A DNA stretch of 64,000 bases from Alistipes timonensis JC136 (GCF_900107675.1 NZ_FNRI01000001.1:248001-312000), one strand, 5' to 3'; counted from the stretch's first letter, positions 41,556-50,518 are shown. The notes: generated by a model not told the origin, from the letters alone. A program made the numbers and translations.

Positions 41556-42758
41556 ATGAAAATCAATACAGGAAAAGGTTCCATATCGCTTGTCGTCCTG
41601 CTGGCCATCTGGTCCGTGTCGGCCATCGCTTCGCTGCCCGGACTGGCCATATCCCCCATTTTGGGCGACCTGAACAAGGTGTTTCCCAAGGTCACCGACC
41701 TCGAGATACAGATGCTCACGTCGCTGCCCTCGCTGCTGATAATCCCCTTCGTGCTGCTCTCGGGAAAGCTCTCCGAAGGCCGCGACAAACTCACGATCCT
41801 GATCGTCGGGCTCTCGATCTTCTTCCTGAGCGGCGTGGCGTGCCTCTTTGCCCGTAGCATGACGTGGCTGATCGTCATCAGCTGTATCCTCGGCATCGGG
41901 GCCGGGATGGTCATTCCCTTTTCGACGGGTCTCGTTGTCGATTATTTTACGGGCGATTACCGCGTCCGGCAGCTGGGTTACAGCTCGGCGATCAACAACC
42001 TGACGCTCGTGATAGCCACCGTGGTCACGGGCTACCTGGCCGATGTCGATTGGCACCTCCCCTTTCTGGTCTACACCCTGCCGGGCATCTCGCTGGCGCT
42101 CTCGTTCTTCCTCAAACGGCGGCGTTCGGACCCCGAACCCGAGCAGAGCATTCAGCTGCGCCACAAGCGCATCGACCGCGGCAAGCTGGCAGGGCTGATG
42201 CTGTTCTACTTCTTCGTCACCTACGCCGTGCTGGCCGTGGCGTTCTACGCCTCGTTTCTGATCGACGACTACAAGATCGACAGCTCTTTCTCGGGGGTGC
42301 TGATCTCGCTGTTCTTCCTGGCGATCATGCTGCCGGGGCTCTTCATCGACCGGATCATCGGCCTGCTGAAACGGAATGTCAACCTCGTGTCGCTGGGGCT
42401 GGTCTGCGCGGGACTGCTGTGCGTCGGGATTTTCCGCGGCAAGGCGATGCTCGTCGTCGGGGCCCTGCTCACGGGATTCGGCTACGGGGTGATGCAGCCC
42501 GTCGTTTACGACAAGGCCGCTACCATCGCTCCGCCCCGCTCGGCGACCCTTGCGCTGTCGTTTGTCATGGCGATGAACTACCTGGCCGTGATGGTTTGCC
42601 CCTTTATCGTGGATTTGTTCCGGCACTTGTTCCACACCCACAGCGACCGGTTTCCGTTCTTTTTCAACGCCGCACTGGTGCTTGTCGTGGCTCTCGTCAC
42701 GTGGCGCCGCCGCGGGAATTTCACGCTCGGACTCGACGAGTCGTATTACAAAAGCTGA
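41556..42758 (+). CDS. MFS transporter
   Basis: A 400-residue major facilitator with about 12 helices. LSGKLSEGRDKLTILIVGLSIFFLSG (near 70) matches the loop 2-3 motif (G-x-L-x-D/E-R-x-G/K-R/K). The central cytoplasmic loop is at about 185-205 (KRRRSDPEPEQSIQLRHKRIDRGK). The family is broad, and neither substrate nor direction (drug efflux, sugar or nucleoside uptake) can be told from sequence. It lies alone between two surface lipoprotein genes. Confidence 0.88.
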   Translation: MKINTGKGSISLVVLLAIWSVSAIASLPGLAISPILGDLNKVFPKVTDLEIQMLTSLPSLLIIPFVLLSGKLSEGRDKLTILIVGLSIFFLSGVACLFARSMTWLIVISCILGIGAGMVIPFSTGLVVDYFTGDYRVRQLGYSSAINNLTLVIATVVTGYLADVDWHLPFLVYTLPGISLALSFFLKRRRSDPEPEQSIQLRHKRIDRGKLAGLMLFYFFVTYAVLAVAFYASFLIDDYKIDSSFSGVLISLFFLAIMLPGLFIDRIIGLLKRNVNLVSLGLVCAGLLCVGIFRGKAMLVVGALLTGFGYGVMQPVVYDKAATIAPPRSATLALSFVMAMNYLAVMVCPFIVDLFRHLFHTHSDRFPFFFNAALVLVVALVTWRRRGNFTLGLDESYYKS

Positions 42759-42788
42759 CTATAAGTTTTGAAATGATGTAAAAAGTTT

Positions 42789-42796
42789 TATTTTTG
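42789..42796 (+). promoter_or_regulatory. -7 box TATTTTTG for the fimbrillin-like gene
   Basis: TATTTTTG, 34 bp before the ATG at 42831, in a strongly A/T-rich leader. Confidence 0.6.
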
Positions 42797-42830
42797 TGCT
42801 AAAAGGTTGCAAGCAAATAAAACTTTTTAT

Positions 42831-44132
42831 ATGATGAACAGAATTTTACTCGCGGCTGTCCTGGCCGTAAGCGCCGCTATGTCCGGCTGTGCCGAAAAAC
42901 AGAATGCGCATCCGTCCGTAAAAATTACGCCGACGATCAAAACCCGTGTGACGGGGCTTCATTTCGACTCCGGGGATCAGGTTGGACTAAGCATTCTCAA
43001 AGGGGCCGACGCCTATGTCACGAACCATCCGATGACCTACGAGGGTTCGGCTTTTTCGGGTTCGGGGCTGCTGTGGTATAACAACCTGAACGAGACGTCG
43101 ACGCTCACGGCTTATCATCCCTACTCCTCTGCGGGAGTGCCTGCGGAGTTTTCCGTGGCGGCGGATCAGACCGGCGGATATGCATCCTCCGACCTGCTGG
43201 GAGCCGTGAAACGCGATGTGACGCCCGGGAGCGCCCCGGTGGGCATGGTTTTCTACCACCTGATGTCGCAACTTACCATTGTCATTACGAACAATTCCGA
43301 AGCGGCGGTCGCGTCCGTCTCCGTGGGCGGGCTCGTGCCGACGGCGACCGTGGACCTGACCGTTCCGACGGCCGCGGCCAAGGCGGGTGCTGCTGTGGAG
43401 GAAGTCAGGGCTTTCGAGATGACGCCCGGCAAATCCTACCGCGTAATCTTGGTTCCCCAGCAGGCGGCGCTGACCGTCACGGTCGGAACATCCGATGGTA
43501 AGAGTCACAGCAAGACCATTGCCGCGGCGTTGCTCGAGAGCGGCAAACAATACGATATGTCGGTCACGGTGACCAATGTCGATATCTCCGTTTCGCTGAG
43601 CGGCGATGTCAGCGATTGGGGCGACGGCGGGTCGCTCGGTGACGGTGGCGGCGACGATACCGGGGAGTTGACTTACGGGGATGACACCTACCCCACGGCG
43701 AAGATCGGCGGGCGGGTGTGGATGGCTGAAAACCTGCGCTATAAGCCAGCGGGAGCGGTGGAGGGAACGGATATGTGGCCTTCCCAGTCGGGGCTCTCCG
43801 CGGGGATGCTCTACAACTATGCCACGGCAACGGGCGGCGTTTCGACGACCGGAGGTGCGCCCGTGCAGGGCATCTGTCCCGCCGGGTGGCATCTTCCCAC
43901 CGCTGCGGAATTCGAGTCGCTGATCGCGGCCGAGCGGCCCGACGGTTTTCTCGACTACGCCGGATTCCGGAATGAAAACGGTTACGGCGATAGTTCCAGA
44001 GGATATCTGCTCGGCGGCGATCCCTCCGGTGCGGACCGGGTCCGGTGTCTCTCCTACTCGGAAGATTCGGCGCCTGCCATCAAAGATATGCTGACCGGGT
44101 ACTTTTTCCCGCTTCGCTGCGTGAAGGATTGA
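42831..44132 (+). CDS. Fimbrillin-like lipoprotein with C-terminal FISUMP domain
   Basis: The 433-residue product from the ATG at 42831 begins MMNRILLAAVLAVSAAMSGCAEK, a lipoprotein signal with the Cys near 20. Residues about 30-265 resemble the Mfa-like/fimbrillin fold (HFDSGDQVGL, YHPYSS, FYHLMSQLTIVITNN). After a Gly/Asp linker (GDGGSLGDGGGDD), residues about 285-433 are a FISUMP domain (TAKIGGRVWMAENLRYKP, GICPAGWHLPTAAEFESLI, FPLRCVKD). Such proteins are subunits or tips of Bacteroidales type V pili. No pilus-processing gene is adjacent. Confidence 0.87.
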   Translation: MMNRILLAAVLAVSAAMSGCAEKQNAHPSVKITPTIKTRVTGLHFDSGDQVGLSILKGADAYVTNHPMTYEGSAFSGSGLLWYNNLNETSTLTAYHPYSSAGVPAEFSVAADQTGGYASSDLLGAVKRDVTPGSAPVGMVFYHLMSQLTIVITNNSEAAVASVSVGGLVPTATVDLTVPTAAAKAGAAVEEVRAFEMTPGKSYRVILVPQQAALTVTVGTSDGKSHSKTIAAALLESGKQYDMSVTVTNVDISVSLSGDVSDWGDGGSLGDGGGDDTGELTYGDDTYPTAKIGGRVWMAENLRYKPAGAVEGTDMWPSQSGLSAGMLYNYATATGGVSTTGGAPVQGICPAGWHLPTAAEFESLIAAERPDGFLDYAGFRNENGYGDSSRGYLLGGDPSGADRVRCLSYSEDSAPAIKDMLTGYFFPLRCVKD

Positions 44133-44134
44133 AA

Positions 44135-44170
44135 ACAGAAGGTCCCGCCGTTTGGCGGGACCTTCTGTTT
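44135..44170. terminator. Strong bidirectional terminator
   Basis: A 15-bp perfect stem (44135-44149 with 44154-44168) and a GTTT loop, flanked by AAAA and TTTG, between the convergent fimbrillin-like gene and hom. Confidence 0.92.
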
Positions 44171-44174
44171 GCGC

Positions 44175-45383
44175 TTAGTCGCGGTTCAGGAAGAAGATCG
44201 GGATGTTGGCCAGGAAGACATCCTTGCCCGAGAGCTGCGACCGCTTTTCGAGCAGCTCGCTCAGCAGAATGTCGCCGATCACGTAGTTGCTCTCCTCGCT
44301 GGTGAACTGCTCGTGTATCTTCGAGAAGTTCAGGATCTTCTGCACTTCGGTCTCCTTGTAGCGGGCATAGATTTTCAGCGTGATGTCGGTCGTGTAGTCG
44401 GGTTTTTCGATGTAATTCATCTTCTTGTACTCGTAGCGGTAGTTGTTCAGCCGCGCCATGATGTCGCTCAGGATCGACGAGGCCGTGGGCAGGCTTCCCG
44501 CACCTTTGCCGAACATGAACTGACGGTCGTAGCATTCTCCGCGGATCACCACGCCGTTGTACTCGTCGTCGACGCTGTAAATGTATTTCGCGGGCGTCAC
44601 GAACTCCGGCATGACGAACATCGTGAAGTGCCGGTCGCTGACTTTCACCACCTGGGCTACCAGTTTGATTTTCACGTTTTTCTCACGGGCGTACTGAATA
44701 TCCGAATCGTGGATCGTCGAGATGCCGTAGGTGAAGATGCGGTCCGGGGCGACGTAGGTTCCCAGGGCGTGTACCGTGATGATGACCAGTTTGAACAGCG
44801 AGTCGTAGCCCTCGATGTCGAACGAGGGATCGCTCTCGGCGAAGCCCAGCGCTTGCGCCTGCGCCAGTGCGCTGGCATAGGAGTCCTTGTGGTCGAAGAC
44901 CCGCGAAAGTATATAGTTCGACGAGCCGTTCAGGATGCCTTTCACCTCCAGCAGCAGGTCGTTGTCGTAATACTCCTCGAGGTTGCGGATCACGGGAATA
45001 GAACCGCAGGACGAAGCGTCGTAGAGCAGCGCCACGTTGCGGGTTTTCTGGATCTCGATCAGCTCCGGGAGGTTTCGGGCCAGCATCGTCTTGCTGCCCG
45101 ACACGACCGGAATGCCCCGCAGCAGGGCCCGTTTCACGATGTCGTAGGCTGCCCGGGCGTCGTCGATGACCTCGACGACCAGATTGATGCTGGGGTTATC
45201 GAGGATTTCGTCTACCGAGGTGGTGAAAAGCGACGGGTCCACGGCGATCTTTCGCGGCTTTTTAGGGTCGCGGACGCAGATTTTCACGATCTCCGCGTGG
45301 GCGTTTTTCGATTTGCGCACCACTTCGTAGATGCCCTGTCCGACGACGCCGAAGCCGAACAGTCCGATTTTGATTTTGCTCAT
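44175..45383 (-). CDS. hom: Homoserine dehydrogenase
   Basis: This 402-residue monofunctional enzyme reduces aspartate semialdehyde to homoserine. It opens MSKIKIGLFGFGVVGQGIYEVV with the NAD(P) motif GFGVVGQG. It has SGSKTMLARNLPEL, LLYDASSCGSIPVIRNLEEYY (near 125) and GILNGSSNYILSRV (near 155), the substrate-binding region. It lacks an N-terminal aspartokinase domain. The C-terminal extension is short and no clear ACT domain is seen. It is the third gene of the metY-metX-hom unit, 13 bp after metX, so it shares the attenuator upstream of metY. Confidence 0.94.
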   Translation of the reverse strand: MSKIKIGLFGFGVVGQGIYEVVRKSKNAHAEIVKICVRDPKKPRKIAVDPSLFTTSVDEILDNPSINLVVEVIDDARAAYDIVKRALLRGIPVVSGSKTMLARNLPELIEIQKTRNVALLYDASSCGSIPVIRNLEEYYDNDLLLEVKGILNGSSNYILSRVFDHKDSYASALAQAQALGFAESDPSFDIEGYDSLFKLVIITVHALGTYVAPDRIFTYGISTIHDSDIQYAREKNVKIKLVAQVVKVSDRHFTMFVMPEFVTPAKYIYSVDDEYNGVVIRGECYDRQFMFGKGAGSLPTASSILSDIMARLNNYRYEYKKMNYIEKPDYTTDITLKIYARYKETEVQKILNFSKIHEQFTSEESNYVIGDILLSELLEKRSQLSGKDVFLANIPIFFLNRD

Positions 45384-45396
45384 AAGGTATCTGGTT

Positions 45397-46410
45397 TTAG
45401 TTTTTCATGAACGGGAGCAGGATGTCGTTCAGCTGTTCGTACTCCACGAGGAATCCGTCGTGGCCGAACGGCGAGTCGATCTCGTGGTAGACGCTGCCGG
45501 GGATCATCGTGTGCAGGCGCCGCATCTCGGCCGGGGTGAAGATGATGTCGGTGGTGATGCCGACGACCAGCGTGCGGGCTTTGATACCCGCCAGGGCTTG
45601 CTCCAGCCCGCCGCGTCCGCGTCCTGCATCGTGGGTGTCGAATGCGTTGAGAATCGTGTAGTAGGAATAGGCATTGTAACGGCGGCAGAGCTTTTCGCCC
45701 TGATACTGCTGGTAGGTGCAGGCCCGGTGCACCGCGGGAGTCTCCCCGCGGTCCTGCTGGGTGAGGTTGTAGCCTTCGGGACCGCGGTAGCTCAGCAGGC
45801 CGATGGCCCGGGCCGCCGCAAGCCCCTTCATTCCGGCGTCGTCGCGCGCCTCCCCGAAGGTCGTGTCGGCCTCGATGGCCATGCGCTGCGTTTCGTCGAT
45901 GGCGATGGCCCAGGGCGACGCCTTGGCGTCGGTGGCGATCAACACCAGCCGTTCGATCCGTTCGGGCTCCGAGACGGCCCATTCCACGGCCTGGAATCCC
46001 CCGACCGAACTGCCCACCAGCGTTGCGATATGTCCGATGCCGAGGGCGTCGGCCAGCAGCCTGTGCGCCCGGACGATGTCGCGGATGGTGAAGGGCGGAA
46101 AGTCTTTGTACCAGGGCTTTCCCGTCGTGGGATTGACGTGCAGCGGGCCCGTCGAGCCGTAGTGCGAACCGATGATGTTGGCGCAGACGACGAAGTGCCG
46201 CGCGGGATCGAGGAAACGCCCTGTCTCGACCGTATGGGGCCACCAGTCGGCGACGTCCGAATTGGCCGTCAGCGCGTGGCAGACCCACACCACGTTGTCT
46301 TTCGCGGCGTTCAACGTGCCGTAAGTGTGGTAGGCGATCCGCAGTTCCGGCAGCGTGTGGCCCGTTTCCAGTTCAAAAGGTCCGGGGGCTATGTATATCT
46401 GCGGTTCCAT
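45397..46410 (-). CDS. metX: Homoserine O-acetyltransferase
   Basis: MetX acetylates homoserine for direct sulfhydrylation. The 337-residue alpha/beta hydrolase has VWVCHALTANSDVADWW, ANIIGSHYGSTGP, and the nucleophile motif LVGSSVGGFQAVEW (Ser135). The C-terminal GYDSFLVE-like His region is GHDGFLVEYEQL. Its start overlaps the metY stop by one base, giving tight coupling. The pathway is homoserine to O-acetylhomoserine (MetX) to homocysteine (MetY). Confidence 0.95.
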   Translation of the reverse strand: MEPQIYIAPGPFELETGHTLPELRIAYHTYGTLNAAKDNVVWVCHALTANSDVADWWPHTVETGRFLDPARHFVVCANIIGSHYGSTGPLHVNPTTGKPWYKDFPPFTIRDIVRAHRLLADALGIGHIATLVGSSVGGFQAVEWAVSEPERIERLVLIATDAKASPWAIAIDETQRMAIEADTTFGEARDDAGMKGLAAARAIGLLSYRGPEGYNLTQQDRGETPAVHRACTYQQYQGEKLCRRYNAYSYYTILNAFDTHDAGRGRGGLEQALAGIKARTLVVGITTDIIFTPAEMRRLHTMIPGSVYHEIDSPFGHDGFLVEYEQLNDILLPFMKN

Positions 46411-47696
46411 CAGCCTATTTGGGAAAAAGCCTGTTCGAAATCCTCGATGATGTCGTCGGCATTCTCCAGTCCGAGCGAGATGCGCAGCAGCGTGGGCGTC
46501 ACGCCTGCCGCCGCGAGGTCGGCGTCGCTGAGTTGCCGGTGGGTCGTCGATGCCGGGTGGGTCACGACGGTGATCGAGTCGCCGATCATAACCATATTGG
46601 CCGCCAGCCGGAGCGATTCGACGAAGCGCACGGTGCTTTCCAGCGTGCCTTTCAGTTCAACGTTGAAGACCGCCGAAGAACCGAATCGGTAGTATTTGCG
46701 GGCGTTCTCGTGGCTCGGATGGGTGTCGAATCCCACGAAGCTCACGCGCTCTACCTTGGGGTGGCAGCGGCAGTATTCGGCCAGTTTCCGCGCCGATTCC
46801 ACCTCGTGCCTCACGCGCAGCGAGAGGGTTTCGAGGCCGATCATCATCAGGTAGGAGTCGAACGGCGAAGGGGCGCAGCCCATGTCGCGCAGCCCGTCCA
46901 CGCGGCATTTGACGATGAACGCCGCCGGGCCGAACGCCTCGTGGAAGTTCAGCCCGTGATACCCCTCCGAGGGGCCGTCGATCTGCGGGAACTTGCCGTT
47001 CGCCCAGTTGTAGTTGCCGCCGTCGACGATGATGCCGCCCAGCCCCGTGCCGTGACCGTTGATCCACTTGGTCGCGGAGTCCACGACGATGTTCGCACCC
47101 CACTCGAACGGATTGCAGAGATAGCCGGCGGCGCCGAACGTGTTGTCGATGACCAGCGGCACATCGCGCCGCCGGGCCAGATTGCCCAGCCCTTCCAGGT
47201 CGGGCACGGCGCAGGTCGGGTTGCCCATGCTTTCGGCGTAGAGCGCCTTGGTGCGGTCGTCGATCAGCGCTTCGAAATCCTCGGGACGTTCGCCGGAAGC
47301 TATGCGGCAGTCGATGCCGAGTTTGCGCAGCGTGATGCGGAACTGGTTGTAGGTGCCTCCGTAAAGGAACGGCGAGGCGACGATGTTGTCACCTTCGGCG
47401 GCCAGCGAGAGCACGGTGACCAGGATAGCCGACATGCCCGACGATACGGCCAGCGCTCCCACCGCGCCATACAGTGCGGCTATGCGCTGTTCGTAAGCTG
47501 TGGTAGTGGGGTTTTGCAGCCGGGTGTAGATGTTGCCCGCCTCGCTCAGTTCGAAGAGTTTGGCTGCCTGGTCGCAGCTTTTGAACCGGTAGGCCGCTGT
47601 GGGATAGATCGCCACGCCCCGGGCGCCGGTCGCTTCGTCGGGCTGCAGTCCCGCGTGAATCTGGAGGGTTTCGAATCGGTAATTTTTCGTTTCCAT
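46410..47696 (-). CDS. metY: O-acetylhomoserine sulfhydrylase
   Basis: MetY makes homocysteine from O-acetylhomoserine and sulfide. The 428-residue PLP enzyme starts METKNYRFETLQIHAGLQPDEATGARGVAIYPTAAYRF, with SGMSAILVTVLSLAAEGDNIV near residue 80 and the PLP Lys in VVDSATKWINGHGTGLGG. The C-terminal part ends SLGLENADDIIEDFEQAF. Length is standard. The leader of this gene contains a predicted Met attenuator (47728-47909), so metY-metX-hom expression is likely tied to charged Met-tRNA. Confidence 0.95.
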   Translation of the reverse strand: METKNYRFETLQIHAGLQPDEATGARGVAIYPTAAYRFKSCDQAAKLFELSEAGNIYTRLQNPTTTAYEQRIAALYGAVGALAVSSGMSAILVTVLSLAAEGDNIVASPFLYGGTYNQFRITLRKLGIDCRIASGERPEDFEALIDDRTKALYAESMGNPTCAVPDLEGLGNLARRRDVPLVIDNTFGAAGYLCNPFEWGANIVVDSATKWINGHGTGLGGIIVDGGNYNWANGKFPQIDGPSEGYHGLNFHEAFGPAAFIVKCRVDGLRDMGCAPSPFDSYLMMIGLETLSLRVRHEVESARKLAEYCRCHPKVERVSFVGFDTHPSHENARKYYRFGSSAVFNVELKGTLESTVRFVESLRLAANMVMIGDSITVVTHPASTTHRQLSDADLAAAGVTPTLLRISLGLENADDIIEDFEQAFSQIG

Positions 47697-47727
47697 ACAG
47701 TATGCTGTTTGTTTGAAATCCGTTCAT

Positions 47728-47757
47728 AAAAAAATCCGACCTCAGAGAAGCCGGATT
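47728..47757 (-). terminator. Intrinsic terminator in the metY leader (attenuator)
   Basis: Read on the minus strand, AATCCGGC (47757-47750) pairs with GTCGGATT (47740-47733; one G-U pair) around TTCTCTGAG, followed by TTTTT at 47732-47728 within a run of seven T. Its 5' arm can instead pair with GCCGGGT at 47792-47786 in the leader frame (GCCGGGU with AUCCGGC, 7 bp). This gives two exclusive folds. Confidence 0.82.
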
Positions 47758-47781
47758 GTGTCAGTTCAGTGCATGATCGAG

Positions 47782-47877
47782 CTACACCCGGCGAGAACGG
47801 TTGCACATCATGGTATCCATCATCATACCGCGATATATTTCGCGGTCCCGCTGGACGTATGTTTTCAGTGCATTCAT
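47782..47877 (-). CDS. Methionine-rich leader peptide of the metY operon
   Basis: A 31-codon frame starts at ATG 47877, about 20 nt after the expected RNA start, and ends at TAG 47784-47782. It begins MNALKTYVQR and contains MMMDTMM encoded at 47826-47806. Five Met in seven codons is far above chance. A perfect hairpin (ACCGCGA/TCGCGGT, 47846-47827) lies just before the Met codons, and the codons before the stop (CGC CGG GTG) hold the segment that can pair with the terminator. A ribosome stalled at the Met codons would leave that segment free and block the terminator. One that reaches the stop would cover it and let the terminator form. No other function for the peptide is suggested. Confidence 0.72.
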   Translation of the reverse strand: MNALKTYVQRDREIYRGMMMDTMMCNRSRRV

Positions 47878-47901
47878 TTCGCTTGTATAACTCTTACGGT
47901 G

Positions 47902-47909
47902 CAAATATA
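47902..47909 (-). promoter_or_regulatory. -7 box TATATTTG for the metY operon
   Basis: Exact TATATTTG on the minus strand. The RNA should start near 47896, about 20 nt before the leader-peptide ATG and about 200 nt before metY. Confidence 0.7.
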
Positions 47910-47996
47910 TAAAAAATTTTCGAAACGGGCATTTTTCGGCCGGAATTTTGTCTTTTTGACGATTGTGGACTTTTTTGTGGTGTAAAATGAGCGGAA

Positions 47997-48028
47997 TTTT
48001 GTAGTTCTCAAATAATTGCGTATATTTG
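47997..48028 (+). promoter_or_regulatory. Promoter for the LruC lipoprotein gene
   Basis: TTTTG (47997-48001) and TATATTTG (48021-48028) are spaced by 19 bp, the clearest -33/-7 pair in the window. The leader to the ATG at 48091 is about 55 nt. It is divergent from the metY promoter about 90 bp away. Confidence 0.75.
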
Positions 48029-48090
48029 CATTGAAGAAAGTGCCCCTTATGGGATATATAGGGGTGTAATAGGGATATAAATAAGTGACT

Positions 48091-50472
48091 ATGAGAAAGA
48101 TCTATTTGCTGCTGGCGGCTGTGGCCCTGGCTGTATCTTCCTGTCAGAAAGATGCTGACGGCGGAGGAAAATCGCCGACCGAACCTCCCGGAACCATTCC
48201 GGCGGATTTCGATTGGAAAACAATTCAGGACGTATCAGTGACGGTTGCGGCTCCGGTTGCGGAAGGCGGGACTCCTGCCTACTCCGTAATCAGGGTATAT
48301 GCTTCGCCGATTTTATCGGAGGAGAATGTCGTAGCCAGGGGCGTCGCCACTGCTGCGGCTCCTTTCAGCACGGCGGTTTCGATACCTGCCGGCGCCCGGA
48401 ATCTGTATGTGCAGACTACCCTGCCCGACGGGCGCAAGGCCGTGAAGATGGTCGCTGCCGGAGCGTCGGTCAACGTGCCCGGAGCTGCGATGGCAGCCGC
48501 CGCGTCGCCGAAAGCCCGCGTTGCGGCAAAGGCGTCGTCCGTGAGCTCGATGCCGGATTATCCGACGATGACCGAGCCCGATGCCGGTTCGTTCGCTCCG
48601 CAGGCCGTGATCTCCACCACCCCGTCGAAGAATTTCAACCTCGGGGCCAAGGAGTCGGAGTATGCGGCTGCCGCGTATTACATTCCCGCGGGCGCCGTGA
48701 TCGACGGCAACATTAACCTGAACGGCAATTACGATCCCAACAAACAGCCCGTGCTGTATGTGAAGGGTAAACTCAACCTCGCATCGCCCAATATCGGCTA
48801 TGCGACGCTGGCCATCCTGCCGGGCGGCGAAGTGTCTATTTCGGGCAAGCTGACCGCGCAGAATGTCGCCAAGGACCTTCCGGCGCTGTATGTCTTCCCG
48901 GGCGGCAAACTCACGGTTGCCGAGGTGAGCTTCTCCGGCAGGGAGGCCGTGAACCTGGGGACGGTGGAGGTTACCGGGAAACTGGACCTGAACAATGCCC
49001 TGAAATTCTACAACGGTGCGGGCTCCGTGCTTACGGCCGCCACTTTTAAGTATTCCAATACGGGAGGCCTTTTCAACGACGGTAAGATCGCTGCCGGGGA
49101 GTTGGAATTCAATTCGACCGCGGCGTTCGAAAACTGCGAGAACGGTGAGCTGACGGCCGATTATGTGAAGTTCGCCAACCGGACGACGAAATTCTACCAG
49201 AAAGGCGCCGCCGACATCGAAGAGATGTACGTGATCGGCGAGGTGTATGTGAATTGCTACACCTATGTAAATACGCTGAAAGTCGAGGGCGGAAGCATCT
49301 ATATCGCTTCGGGCGCGGCTTTGGTGACCGAGACGGCCGATTTCAACAATGTCAAGGCCGAGTTCGCCGCAGGTTCGCTCTTCATCGCACAGGATTTCGG
49401 TCCTGCTCAGGGCGGTAAGAATACCTTTACCTCCAAGGCCGGAGAGTCGGACGTGACGCCGGTGCTGCGTTTCGAGCAGTCGTCGTTCTACTCCAAGGGC
49501 GACCAGTACTGGAGCCAGGCTTACACGGCGTTTACCGGGCGGATGGAGGTCGTCGACCCGCATGCCGAGAACAAGTTTTACGTGGCCAAGTGCTTCACCG
49601 ACGGGGCTTATCTGTCGCTTTCACAACTGACGAACATTCCCGAGAGCGATTGCAACGGCGGCAAGGGGCAGATTACACCCGATCCGGAACCGGAACCCGA
49701 TCCGTTCGAACTCGTCGAGGGACAGGTCTACACCTACTGCTTCGAGGACAACTGGCCGTGGTTCGGCGACTACGATATGAATGACATCGTTGTCGTGAGC
49801 CGTATCGACCGCATGCTTTCGAAGGATGGCGGCAAGGTTTCCGAACTGACGTTCAACTGGGAGCTGAGGGCTGCCGGAACCACCTACGACATCGCCTACG
49901 GCGTGCAGATGGATCGGGTGCAGAGTACGAACATTGCATCGGCCGAGTCTTCGCACAAGGGCTTCGGCAGCGGTATGTTCGTCTCGCAGAATCCCGAGTC
50001 GGGCAAGAATGCCGTAATCCCGTTCTTCAACGACACGAAGGAGCTGCTGAGTACGTCGAACACCTGGAAGGGTCATACCGCATCGCCGACCGTGAAGCAT
50101 ACGACGAAAGTGACCTTCTCGCAGCCGGTGGACGCCGCTGCCGTGAAGGATTCGGAGATGAACTTCTTCATCGCCGTGAAGTCGCGTTCGAACGAGGTGC
50201 ACATGCCGGGTTATGCGCCGACAGAGTCGGGTGTTATCGGCAAGGGTTCCTTCCTGCCGTCGGACCCCTACAAGTTCTACATTGCGGAGGGAGATCAGGC
50301 CAAGCACAACTACATGATGTGGGCGTTGATGATCCCCGGGGAGTTCAGCTACCCTGCCGAGACCAAGGATATTCGGGTTGCCTACAAGTACTTCATGGAC
50401 TGGGCGTCGTCGAACGGCACGCAGCACACCGAGTGGTATCTCGAAGAGACCGATGCTGACAAGATCTATTGA
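48091..50472 (+). CDS. LruC-domain surface lipoprotein
   Basis: The 793-residue product starts MRKIYLLLAAVALAVSSCQKD with the lipid Cys at 18. The middle (about 190-500) is a run of beta-helix-like repeats of the 'G.l..n..lf.N.G.i' type (for example GKLNLASPNIGYATLAILPGG, GGLFNDGKIAAGELEFN), suggesting a right-handed beta-solenoid. The C-terminus (about 545-793) begins with FEDNWPWFGDYDMNDIVVVSRID and matches the LruC/DUF4842 domain of Bacteroidetes surface lipoproteins. It is probably a surface-exposed adhesin or matrix protein. It is monocistronic with its own promoter and terminator. Confidence 0.85.
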   Translation: MRKIYLLLAAVALAVSSCQKDADGGGKSPTEPPGTIPADFDWKTIQDVSVTVAAPVAEGGTPAYSVIRVYASPILSEENVVARGVATAAAPFSTAVSIPAGARNLYVQTTLPDGRKAVKMVAAGASVNVPGAAMAAAASPKARVAAKASSVSSMPDYPTMTEPDAGSFAPQAVISTTPSKNFNLGAKESEYAAAAYYIPAGAVIDGNINLNGNYDPNKQPVLYVKGKLNLASPNIGYATLAILPGGEVSISGKLTAQNVAKDLPALYVFPGGKLTVAEVSFSGREAVNLGTVEVTGKLDLNNALKFYNGAGSVLTAATFKYSNTGGLFNDGKIAAGELEFNSTAAFENCENGELTADYVKFANRTTKFYQKGAADIEEMYVIGEVYVNCYTYVNTLKVEGGSIYIASGAALVTETADFNNVKAEFAAGSLFIAQDFGPAQGGKNTFTSKAGESDVTPVLRFEQSSFYSKGDQYWSQAYTAFTGRMEVVDPHAENKFYVAKCFTDGAYLSLSQLTNIPESDCNGGKGQITPDPEPEPDPFELVEGQVYTYCFEDNWPWFGDYDMNDIVVVSRIDRMLSKDGGKVSELTFNWELRAAGTTYDIAYGVQMDRVQSTNIASAESSHKGFGSGMFVSQNPESGKNAVIPFFNDTKELLSTSNTWKGHTASPTVKHTTKVTFSQPVDAAAVKDSEMNFFIAVKSRSNEVHMPGYAPTESGVIGKGSFLPSDPYKFYIAEGDQAKHNYMMWALMIPGEFSYPAETKDIRVAYKYFMDWASSNGTQHTEWYLEETDADKIY

Positions 50473-50490
50473 TCTTTCGGCAGAGTGATA

Positions 50491-50518
50491 AAAGCCGCGG
50501 TACAAACCGCGGCTTTTT
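50491..50518 (+). terminator. Terminator of the LruC gene
   Basis: AAAGCCGCGG (50491-50500) pairs with CCGCGGCTTT (50507-50516), followed by further T. Confidence 0.9.

Noticed and set aside
47697..47900. SAM riboswitch in the metY leader
   Set aside because: No SAM-I-like multi-stem layout or conserved core was visible. The leader is explained by the Met-rich frame and terminator.
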